Of a DNA stretch of 64,000 bases, positions 53,588 through 64,000 are shown piece by piece. Under the pieces are notes generated by a model, which was not told where the DNA came from, searched no databases, and saw nothing but the letters and a program-made list of their open reading frames with translations. The DNA is from Corythucha ciliata. Its lineage: Eukaryota; Arthropoda; Insecta; Hemiptera; Tingidae. The stretch's first letter is position 1. Every line of letters starts with the position of its first letter. The position numbers and the translations under genes were made by a program. The stretch spans positions 34,639,253-34,703,252 of the forward strand of contig CM075939.1 of the NCBI GenBank assembly GCA_038030265.1, read 5' to 3'.

Positions 53588-56500
53588 ATGACTGACCCAG
53601 TGGAGAATCAAGCAACTGAAGTGCGTACACTTAACTTGTTTCTACTCAATTATAATATTTTAAAAATTATTTCTTGTTATTTTTCGTTCCTAACAGGCTA
53701 CTGCTGAAGAACAAGATGATTCGGATTTGGATGAAATCGAACCCAAGCTGAAATACAGCCGCATGGGGAACGGTTTGGTTGAAATACTGAATAGTGACTC
53801 CGTCTCTTGCGTTTGTGCCCATACGAAGGTACGTGAAGGCGTTCAGTCCAAGAAAATTTCCGATACATGTCTTAGGGTGCTCTTAAGAAACTACAGGTGG
53901 TCGTTTGCCCCTACAGTTTTTCCTAATGCCCCGCGGTTCCTAATTATCCGTGTCAAATACAACATTTTACCATCGTCATTCCAGTAAGGCAATGAGGGAC
54001 TGCTTAGCCCTTCGAATGCCTACTTACGGGCCCAAATATTTAGGATTCTTGTTCGACGGTGTCCACATAAGTGTGCTTTCTGAACGTGCTAAATTTGTGG
54101 TTTAAGTGAGTAGGAAGAGCTGCGGGCTTTGGTGATATACTCGGTGACGTGCTTTCCGATATTGTCCCCGCTCCGATAAACAAGCCTTCCTGTGTTTTAT
54201 TTATGTTGTGTTCTTCCCAGCATTTTGATTCTGGTCTGATTATGACCGGGGGGGAGGGGCACGGGTTTCGACAAGCTTAGGTGCTCTGGAAAGTCGCATT
54301 GCTTCGAATATTTTGACATGGAACTTAACATTTTCCAGGGTTTTTGTCAGGCTCTGGGCTTTGTTTGGACCGCCTAGCCCAGGGCCGGCCAACCTTTATT
54401 GGTCGAGGGCCATAAACCTGGTTGTAAGAACTCAGGCGGGCCACCCACCTCCCGGCCACTCATCGAATACAACACTTTGATCTTAGCAAAAGGCCGTGAC
54501 GCTCTGAATAAAACGCATTTGGGGCCTGTTTAATAACTATAACTACATTATTTAACCACAGCATAATAGCTCATTGTAGTGCCGGCCTTAGACATTTGGG
54601 GCCCCCGGGCCAATCTTTCACCAATGCCCCCGTGATTAAGTTACCTTCAGGAGCCGCGAATTAGCTTTTTATTTCCGCACTTCATCGCTTTTTAATTTTA
54701 GCTGCGAATTAGCGATTTATCTCAATTTCAGCTTCGAATTAACGATTTTTCTTGCAATGAGTTTGTGTTTTTCCTGCCGCTAATCAATTTTACCCGTAAA
54801 TTAGCGCTATATTTGTCAATTTTAGCCACGAAGCTTCCTCCGGAAACCGCGACTTGCCAATTTACTCAATTTATATGTATTTCTGTGAAATAGCAAATGT
54901 TCTCAATTTAACACCGTAAATAGCAATTTTGTCTTGATTTTAACCGTAATTTGTTTTACCTAATTTTAGCCTCCTAGCGAGAAGTCAATAGTTCTGTTCG
55001 TTGGCTGCTTCCAATATTGCAAATAAAACAATAAACAAAACACACCAATTTGATTGGTTAAAATCGCGCTTCCCCATGACAACTGCCAATTTTACTGTCC
55101 TGGCAGCAGCCACCGAACAAAGCTAATGAGAGTTTTGTTTCCCATTTTTAGCCGCGAATTAACGCTTTTTCCTCATTTAGCCGTGGATCAGCGATTTTGT
55201 TCACTTTCAGCCACGAAGTTACCTTCGGATATTGAATAATAGGCCGTAGATGCGGAAGCGATGAGCCAGATCAAAAGGAAAATAAGTCCTCTCCCGCTGT
55301 TAATATATTTATTGGACCGGTTTCGGCTAAACAGCCATTTTCAACATACCCGATCGATGTATAAACTGTTTTTTTTTTTCCACACGTCAGCGCTTCTTCT
55401 CAATTTTATCAGTGAATTAAATATTTTACCCTATTTTATGGGAATTAGCGATTTTCTTCACTTTAGCTGTGAATTCGTCATTTTAGCCTAGGCCCGCGGG
55501 CCCCGGGTTGGCCACCCCTGGTCTAGCCTGTGTGGTCCGCTGCCATGAGAAAGGACCCAGGACTGGCAATTGTTCTTGAATTAAGGCACTGAACGTGCAA
55601 TTTCGCGCACAAAAAACAATTGCAAAACTTTGAATTTCACTGGTATTTAGCACCGAAACTTGCAATTTCTCCTAATTCATGACTGTATTCGAGACCAGAA
55701 ACTAGCATTTTCGCCAGAATTAAGACCCGAACCTTGCGTTTTCGCTCAAATAATTTCATTGGGTTATCGTCAAGCTACGGACTGAGATGAGGCTGGACCG
55801 GATCATGGACAGCTAACCAGCTGCTGATCTGGGAAAAGGACAAGCTTGTCCTGCATGATGTCAGGGACAGAAGGGGCAGGTAGTTCCACTGTCACTACTA
55901 ACAACAGCAAGACTTCAGTGTTCCATACATGCCACAGGCGCAGGGGGAATAGGCACTTTTAACCCCTTTTCACAGATACAAACAACTAGGGTTTCTAGCG
56001 AGAGAGAAAAACGTGTTTGAAAACGGGATTTTACACAATTTTGACCAGTGAAAATGGGTTTTTAGTGCCAAACCGACAGAACATGTTGTTTAGTAAGCAA
56101 AATCCACAAATCAGCGAAAATTTTATTTTTTAGCGAGCCAAACCTAAAAAATTGCGGTTTTTAAGACAGTGCAATCAGCCTAAATTCGTTTTTCGTTAGT
56201 GAGACTCACGGAAATAGTTTTTTAGTCAGGAAACTCCGTGAAATTATTTCTTCATTTAGCCAAACACGCGAAAATCTTATTTTTTCTCTCGAAATTTGTT
56301 TTTGTTTTATTAATAGCTGAACCAGAGGAATAGGTTTCTGAGCGAGCCATACCAGAGAACATGTTTTGAAGGCGAGAAAAATACGTGAAATTTGGTTTTT
56401 AGTTAGTGAAATAGTGACCCAGACTGGCAAACATGAATTTTTAGTGTGCATAATTCGTGTAATGAATGAGGCAATCCAGTCAACTTTGGTTTTCAGAAAC

Positions 56501-59500
56501 AAAAATCCGCGAAACTGAATTTTTAGCAAGCCAGACACGCGGAACTGGGTTTACTAACGAGTGCAACCCGCGAAAATGGTTTCCATGTTCAATGGTTCCA
56601 TGTCCATGTTCAATGGTTTCCGGAGAAAATGGATTTTCAGTGAGCTGGACTAGCAAAGATGTTGGTGGAGGGGGGGGGGTGAGAAAAATCAGCGAAATCG
56701 GCCTTTTAAAGAGAGAATTCCGAGAAATTGGTTATTCAATCAACCAGACCGTCTAAAAACATATTTTAGTACGCAAAATCCGCGAAATTGGTGTTTGAAT
56801 GAGCCAACCTCGCGAAATAGATTTCTTCGCGAGCCAGACCTGTGAAAATGGTTGCTTTAGTGCGCAAAAACCGTCATAGTGGGTTTGGAAATAGGCTACC
56901 CCGCGAAATTGAGTTTTAAGCAACAAAATTTATTTATTTGGGTTTTTTAGTGAGCGACATCTGAAAAATGATTCGTTGATCAACCAGCCCCGCAAACATG
57001 GTTTTTTTAGCGAGAAAAGATTGCGATAAATCCGAGAAATTGGTTTTTGATTAAGCCAGACCCGCGAAAATTGTTGAACAAATGTGGTGATCCTTTGTGT
57101 AGGTACTTTTTTGTTCTGATTTGTACTTTTTGATGGTATCCAAGGGTGGGCAGCTACTCCACTACGGCTTCGCTGTGTAGTCTAGGGGAGGGCAGGGCAA
57201 CTGCTTCCACCCCTGCCCATCCCCTTTTGGCTACGGATATGGAATCAATTTTCTCGTTACTTCTACTTGATTGACTCCACAAGTCTTGCAAGATGATTGA
57301 GGGGGGGAATAGCCGCACGGGGTGGCAAAATTAAATTAGCCCCGGAGCGGCAAATAGCAATAACCTTCCCTGCTGCCTGAGTTCCACCGCTACAAAAATG
57401 GTCTCGAAACTGCAATTTTGCTTTGAATATTCAGCCACGTCAACTTTGTTTGCCTTCAAAATGTTGCTTGTCGGATATTCGTCAGGCTTTGAGTGCTGTC
57501 TGGGCTTGCCCGGGATCCACGGCCTTTAGAATAAGGCTCGAAAATGTGCAATATCGTGTCGTAAAACTTGCAATATCGTGAATATTCAGCCAGGAAAATT
57601 CCAATTTCCCCGATATTTGCTTTCAAAATGTTGCAATTTTGCGGCCAATCACCAGAAGACTTTAGGCACTGATGTGGTCGGTTACCCCGGGATCCATGGT
57701 CACTAAGAAAAGATCACCATAACCCGAAATTTTGCGAAAATAATTACCATAAACTGGCAATTTCATGAGAATGAATACCGAAAACTAGTAATGCCCCCCC
57801 CCCCCAATAATTAGATCCAAAACTGGCAATTTCGCGGATTTTTAGGTCCAAATAATGTAATTCTGCGACTATTTCACTCGATTTTACCTGCTAATTGCCG
57901 GCAAATTTGCAAATTTTTTCCTCAATTTTACCTGAGAATTACGGCTTTTTCGCAATTTTATCCCCAAATTAGCGAGTTTCTCAATATGTAGCTGCGAGTG
58001 GGTGATTTTTTTCACTTCTAGCGTTTATTCTTAATTTTAGCATTGGACTCGACCTAAGAACAGCACATTGGAGTTCTTCCCAATTTCAGCCTCGAATTAT
58101 CGATGTTTTTCCTCTTTTAGCCATGAATTAGTCCTACGTGACGCGGGACCAGCGTGACTAGCGTTTAGCGGGTTAGGGTTTGTAGCGAGTAGGCGATTTT
58201 GATCGAAAACGCACCGATAAAACACTAGTCCCACTACGGGCGTTTTCCGCAGAAAATGCTCAAAACGCTAAACGCTGAAATCGCACGATTCCCGCTCACG
58301 CAGGACGGTACCTTAATTTTAGCCGCGATTAGCAATTTGTTGACCTCCCATGAATTTGAGCCGATAGTGGCGTTTTCGTAGTTTTAGGCTCGAATTACTG
58401 CTTTTTCTACTCTTTTATTCGCAATTTTAGCGCCTTATCTCAATTTTAGACGCGGAGTAACGTAGTCCGTGAATCGGACATGTTTCTCAATTTCAGTCGT
58501 GAATTTAACCATTTATCTCAATTTCAGCCCCAAATTAGCGTTATTCTCAAATTTTGGTCTGGAAGTTGCATTGAGAAATCTCGGAATTAGTGCGTTTTCC
58601 CAATTTTTGCCACGAATACTAACACTGTAACTTTTAGCTGCTTACTTTCATCAAGAACAGCACAGTGCGCATTTTCAATTTTAGCCGATGGCTGTACAAA
58701 AACTGGGGAGCAGCGTATTTTCTCTATTTTAGCCGCAAATTTGCCTCCAGGAGGCGCGAATTAGTCCTTTTCGTTTGACTTTTGAAGAAAGTTGTTATTT
58801 GGGCCACGGCAATCTCTTGACGATTGAAACACTTCAATCTTAGCGTGATCTTTCCCAGCGAAAGTACATTTCTGTTACTGCTAGGAGTGTAGGAGTACTT
58901 TTCTCACGGCTCACTGCTAAAATCGCGCGTAAAGTGACGCTTTCCTCACTCGTTGTGAAATATACTATTCTAATATTTGGTCGTTCGCCTTTTTCTCCAT
59001 CGGTTTGCTTGGCGCGCCCCTTAAGACTCGACGCCCCCCTCCCTCCTTAAAGTCGGCACTGCTTGCCGATTACCGGTGAGATACTGGTCGGAGCTGCATT
59101 GTCCCATTTGCTCACCAGACCTAGCCTGATGGCACTTTTCCAACGATTATTTTCGCCCGCACTTCTTTCACCTGCACGTTCCATGATTTTCATTAACATT
59201 CCCTGAACAGTTCATATGTGTCGGCACCGAGTGGGGCTTCATCCACATCCTTGATCATGAAGGGAATAAAACCGAAGCTCCCGTCTTCCGATCATCCTCT
59301 AGCAACGGACGCATCGACACTCACACTCACACTGTTGCCATAAATCAAATATCAATCGATTCCAACGGTGACTACGTCGCTACGTGTTCCGACGATGGAC
59401 GGGTACACTTTAATCAACTGTCTAAAGCTTAATTTTACTACACAGATATCAATCTCTTTCAAGGTGGTCGTATTTGGGTTGTATACGTCGGAGAAAAATC

Positions 59501-61300
59501 AAAAACTTGATCTCGAGCGTCTTGTTAGATCGGTGGCTATTGATCCTTTCTACTATAAAACAGGATCGGGGCGTCGTTTTGTAACCGGAGATGACAGCCT
59601 TGTTCTTCATGAGAAATCGTTTTTCTCTCAGATCAAATCAACCGTTTTGGCAAACGCGTCGACAGAGGGTGGTGTTAAAAATATCAAATGGAGCCCTGGG
59701 GGTGAATTTCTAGCATGGGCCTCGCATGTAGGATTTCGAGTTTACGACCTTACGCACCGAACTTCTCTTGGCCTGATCAAATGGGCGACGTCTAGCAAGT
59801 GAGCTTGAATTTAAGGAGAAGGGCATTATGGGTGTAATTGTACTTAATTTTTGTTTACAGCGTAGAAACTAAGTGCTATATTTGCTGGAAAAGCTCTTTC
59901 AGTGTCGTCGTTGGTTGGTTTGACACTGTAAGAGTATGTGATATAAAAACAAAGACAACTAATAATTCGTCGGGAGTATCTCCTTACATTGTTCAATTAG
60001 GTAATTTTTATCTGTATTAACGTCCAGAGAAAACTCAAAAGGTCAACTTTTTTTCAGTATACACCATTCAAACGGAGTTTTTAGTGTGTGGCGTTGGGCC
60101 CCTTGGAGACAGTCTCGTTATTTTGGGAAGTGAAAAAGGTTCTGGAGCGCGGTTAAACGAGGGAAAACGCCCTCATTTACAAGTCATTCAACCTGACGAG
60201 GACGGTTACAAGGATTTGGGTACTGATTTTTTGTCGTTGAGAGGTTTCCAAAAGTATTCACCGTCCGACTATAGCTTAGGTACGTTTCAAAAGTGTTGTT
60301 TAAAGGTCAGTGCCGTGAACGGGACGTGCCCCGTCCGGCAAATAAAATATTATTCTCAATGGAAATTGAAGGGTCACGTCCCTGACACGTGCCGGATATG
60401 TGTGAACGAGCCTCTCAATTCCCATATGAGAATAATATTTTACTTGTCGGACGTTCACGGCACTGATGTGTTTGAATAGACCTTAAGGGTTGTAAAATAA
60501 TGCACATTTCTGTATACAGAATGTCTGCCAGATGAAATGAGGTACGTGATCGTTTCCCCGAAAGACATAGTTGTCGCTTGTCCGTGTGATTCGGACGACC
60601 GTATTGACTGGTTTTTAAAAAATCGGTAAGTTAGTAACCCCCCCCCCGCTCCCTTCACAATGTAAATAAAATGAGAGGTTTGATTTTCAGGAAATACAAA
60701 GCGGCTCTAGAAGCGTTCAACGGTAATAAAGAGCCTCTTCGTCGTCACACGCTCTTAAGCGTAGGCATGGAATACATTGATAATTTATTGGAACAACAAA
60801 TGTATAAAGAAGCTGGTCAATTGGCTCCTCAAATCCTAGGTGAGTTTGGTTTATTACCAGAGAATTGGTCGCCCTTATATTTTTAGTAATTCTTCAGGAA
60901 ATAATAAACAAAACTGGGAAACTGTGTTGAAGAAATTCGCTAAAGTTCAACAACTTCGAGCTCTTGCCGACTACTTGCCAGTCTCCTATGAGTCATCCCT
61001 TCATCCTTATAGTTATGAACTCGTTCTATACGAATATTTACAAATGGACGAAAAGGTAAAATTGTATCCGTGGAGACTGAATGGTGGCGTAATCATCCCC
61101 ACAATTCTTTTTTGTTAGGGATTCTTGGAAAAAATCAAAAAATGGCCTCCTCGTTTATACAGCACTAAATTAGTGACAGACGCGACGATGAACCAAATAA
61201 TTAACACTAGACCCGCCGTCAATCCTGCCCTTTTCGAAGCACTCGGATTTTTATATTCGCATTTAGGGAAGCACGACAAAGCTCTTCAGATGTATATGAG
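53588..61300 (+). CDS. Vps41: Vacuolar protein sorting-associated protein 41, first ten exons (partial)
   Basis: HOPS-complex subunit for tethering at late endosomes and lysosomes. Exons: 53588-53620, 53697-53828, 59211-59402, 59464-59798, 59861-60000, 60058-60279, 60520-60625, 60691-60839, 60898-61055, 61119-61300; all GT-AG and in phase, about 550 residues. Matches to the family: EPKLKYSRMGNGLVEIL at the start; ICVGTEWGFIHILDHEGN and INQISIDSNGDYVATCSDDG of the WD40 propeller; CGVGPLGDSLVILG; VSPKDIVVACPCDSDDRIDW closing the propeller; then the helical repeats (ALFEALGFLYSHLGKHDKAL). The C-terminal clathrin-repeat remainder and RING domain (about 300 residues in the human protein) are not in the window. 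Intron 2 is 5.4 kb of diverged repeats. Start chosen as the first in-frame ATG after the shared promoter; exon 1 is short and less certain. Confidence 0.9.
54650..55500. repeat. Degenerate short repeat, family 1 (Vps41 intron 2)
   Basis: Loose units of tttagccgcgaattagcgat followed by ttttctcaa, with interruptions (54990-55130, 55270-55380). Confidence 0.65.
55980..57080 (+). repeat. Degenerate short repeat, family 2 (Vps41 intron 2)
   Basis: About 30 loose units of 28-36 bp with the pattern tttttagcgagccagacccg followed by cgaaattgg. Same family as in Elp5 intron 3. Confidence 0.75.
57400..58790. repeat. Degenerate short repeats, families 4 and 1 (Vps41 intron 2)
   Basis: 57400-57860 holds units of aaaacttgcaatttcg type (family 4, also at 55560-55760 and 61440-61620). 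57880-58790 returns to family 1 (aattttagccgcgaattagc). Confidence 0.65.
60308..60465. mobile_element. TIR element in Vps41 intron 6
   Basis: Ends cagtgccgtgaacg and cgttcacggcactg, with inner arms cgtccggcaaataaaatatt against aatattttacttgtcggacg. About 158 bp, fold-back, non-coding. No clear target duplication. Confidence 0.75.
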
Positions 61301-62400
61301 GTAAGAAGTATAGGGTGGGGGCATTTTTTATTATTTAAACCATATTATTCCTACCCAAGCAGTTTGAGAAAAACAAGTTAGTGCATCGATATATTTTGAT
61401 TACTTAACGTTCGGAAATGTTTATGTTAAGATTTTCTACGCTCAACGCTTCAAGTTGAGATGGGGCAGGATAATAGGTTAGAATCTCAGTCCCAGAACCT
61501 CATTTTTAGGCCCAGAAACTTGTAACGCAGGCTCATAAACTGGACTGTCCGTCCATAGAAACGCCAGTTCTTGCTCCGAAACTAACAACGCATCCTTCAA
61601 ACTGTCAGTTTATCAAAACTCTAAACCTCCTTGCTGTTGGATTCCCAGAAACACTTGATATTCGGCTCTGATGTGCCGTATCCAGAAACCAACGCGACGT
61701 TGTTTAAAGGTCATCAAGCCGTTCGGATTACGGAACCTGTTGATAGTACAAATAATTTACCTCGTCTAATTTCGGAAAAAATCTCGGGGCTTCTCGCCTC
61801 TGGGAGTCCGAAAATTGAAAAGAATTTTAGATCAGATGAGCTGTTGAGCTGATTGAGCTGTTCCAGCGATTTTTGCTCGTTATTTGGAGCCTCATAAATA
61901 TTCCCGTGGGCAGTGGGCAGGTCATCTTCAGTCCTGATGCCCAAGGAGAAGCCTTGACGCGGAGCTTGGCTCGCAGTGGAGTGGAGAAACTCGGCCGAAA
62001 ATAGCAACCTACGCGAAACGCTCAGTTTCGACCACTCTGAGGGACTCTGACGTACCCTGTGGTACGTTTTGGCTAAAACCGCCTACATTTCTCAATGATC
62101 TAAGGGGCTGATGAACCGCGCACAGCGCAAATCGAAACAGTTTGAAAAATGGCGAGAATGTTCGCGTTAATACCACAATAATGGCCAAAATATTAGTTTT
62201 CGAAAACATGCTAAGAAATCCTAGGAAGATATGTAATCACCCCTTCAAGACTCAGCAGTCGTGTGGGCTGTAGCATACCTTTGTCCCATTTTGGCCAATA
62301 TGTAACTGAAATTACCTAGAAAATACTAAGTAGATGTAATTTTCTGGCATCATGTGAGGGAAAATACTTGCCTGTATGCATGAATTAAATTCCCAATCTC
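61301..62400. other. Vps41 intron 10 (start): no further exon recognised
   Basis: After the donor at 61301 no next Vps41 exon is found. Family 4 repeats occur at 61440-61620. A 73-codon open frame at 61631-61852 (GSDVPYPETNATLFKGHQAV) reads like protein but does not fit Vps41 and has no recognised family. Confidence 0.45.
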
Positions 62401-64000
62401 ATATTTTCCTGTTTTAGGAGGCACAGAGACCTAGAAATTAGCGATTTTTCGCTATTTTAGCCGTGATATAGTGATTTTTAAAAATAATTTTTGGCATGAA
62501 GTTAGTACCTTCTGAAACCGTGACTTGCAAGTTTCTCAATTTTCTGTGAAAATTATCAAATTTTCTCAAATTAACCCCCCCCCCCTAGCTATTTTTCGGT
62601 ACTTTAACCGCAAATTGGAGTTTTTCCTCATTTTATCCGCTAATTATAGATGTTTCTCTATTTCAGGCACGAATTATTCATCCAAGAATTTAGCGTTTTT
62701 TCGCAGTTTGAGCCACGAACTTACCTTAAGAAGCCAAAAATTGTCGTTTCCATACTTATAACCTCTAAATTAGCGCTTTTTCTTTACTTTATCCGCAGAA
62801 CCTTCAAAGAAACTTTAGCCGCAAAGTAGCTGAGTATTCTTCTTGATTTTCGCCGTAATTAACCGCTTTTTTTCACTTCACTACCAGAGTAGACCCCCGA
62901 AAAGATAAGAGATAAAAAAAAGAGGATTTTTAGTTTCTATGTTCACGGATGTAAGTTTGTGAAAACGAGTTTTGGTGTGCGGTTGGAATGCGATATTGGC
63001 TCCTTCCGACGATTCTCAGTCCATCCGACCATGGTCGGAATGGAACATTGCAGGTGATCAGCCAAGAGTGTAGCTGAATATTCTATTTAGATCACAAATT
63101 CGCTATTTTTAAGGTTCAAATTGAGAGAAATCGCCCGGTTCATACACCGCCTTCTCATTAACGAGTAACTTCGCGGCTAAAATAGAGAAAATACGCTGAT
63201 GCCCAGTCTTTTTAGGTCCTTAAGCCGATAAAGATGAGAAGGCGCACTACTATGCTGTTCTTGGGGCAGGTACGCCGCAAAAATACGGGCAAAAGCGCTA
63301 ATATTTTGTATCTAAAACTGAAAACTGTGAATAAGTGTTCATTCGCGGTGTCTCGATGAAACTTCCAGACCAAAGTTAAGAAAAAAATAGCTGATTCATG
63401 CTGTATATACTATAGATGCGACTTTATGGCTAAAATGAAGACAAATTGCTAATTTGCTGTTCTTTGGTAAAATCAGACGTGACCGGGTTTTTGCAAGCGC
63501 AAAAAGGAAAAGGAGGCTAGAAAAAACGCTAATTCAAGGCTATAAAAGTGAAAAAAATCGTGGCTAGAATTGAAAAAAACAAACAAACAAAAGGTTTCAA
63601 CAATTTAGGTTTCAACAATTAGGTTCGAAAAACACTAATTCACGACTGAAATTTGGAAGAATGGCTAATTAGCAGCTAAAGTGAGACAATCCTAGTTCGA
63701 TAACACAAATATGAAAAGAATCGCTAATTAACTCGCGGCTAAAAATGCGAAAAATCGCTAATTCATGGATTAAATTGAGGAAAAACGGTAACTCACGGAT
63801 GCAAATGGAAAAAATCTGCTAATTTACGGCTAAAATTGAGAAAAAATCTAATTCACGTCTAAAATGTATTAAAACGCTGGACCGCGGCTAAAATTTATGA
63901 ACGTAGCTCAGGACCTAAAACTGCGAAAAACCAATGATCCACAGATAAAAGTGAAAAACAGAATTGATAATGCGGGGCAAGAATAGTTCATACACCGCTA
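62401..64000. repeat. Degenerate short repeat, family 1 (to the window end)
   Basis: 62420-62900 reads in the ttagccgcgaattagcgatt direction and 63160-64000 in the inverse direction (gctaattcacggctaaaatt, gagaaaaat). A C run lies at 62574-62585. The two orientations face each other around 62950. Confidence 0.7.

Overview
This looks like arthropod nuclear DNA, probably from an insect. There are spliced eukaryotic genes with short GT-AG introns, TATA/initiator promoters, and non-LTR, LTR, Penelope-like and DNA transposons of arthropod type. The order cannot be fixed from the sequence; a hemipteran is only an impression. Most of the window is transposon and diverged short repeat. I support seven host loci: Elp5 (complete, minus strand), Vps41 (first ten exons, plus strand) and five paralogues of one small secreted-protein family.

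Layout. 0-6.5 kb holds a decayed Gypsy protease, the 3' half of a jockey/CR1-like LINE, and a 135-bp satellite in two inverted blocks. 8.3-9.9 kb is a TIR element with a nested Harbinger-type MITE. 10.5-12.2 kb has two single-exon secreted genes in tandem. 16.4-26.8 kb is a threefold tandem array whose units each end in a Gypsy gag start. The third unit also carries a FLYWCH/MULE transposase gene, a MITE nest and decayed Gypsy protease and RT. 28.1-28.8 kb has the third secreted paralogue. 29.1-37.0 kb is a complete R1-clade element (13-bp target duplication, oligo-A tail) broken by a truncated Penelope-like element and by a solo LTR, each with its own target duplication. 37.7-38.4 kb has the fourth paralogue, flanked by pogo-type MITE sequence. 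39.0-40.3 kb has two Harbinger-type elements, one keeping a MADF-like coding remnant. 45.0-46.5 kb has the fifth paralogue, split by a TIR element (9-bp duplication) that itself contains a hAT-type MITE (8-bp duplication). 46.6-53.3 kb is Elp5, and 53.6 kb onward is Vps41, head to head with it across 242 bp.

How the genes fit together. Elp5 (tRNA wobble-uridine modification) and Vps41 (HOPS tethering) are unrelated housekeeping genes likely to share a bidirectional promoter; both have one intron of about 5 kb filled with repeats. The five secreted paralogues share length, a signal peptide, two conserved cysteines and the same compact core promoter, so they look like a locally duplicated, co-regulated family. 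They resemble group 7 mite allergens (BPI-like lipid-binding fold), an assignment made from pattern only. Exon and element boundaries were read by eye from splice consensus, reading phase and paired repeats; no alignment was run.
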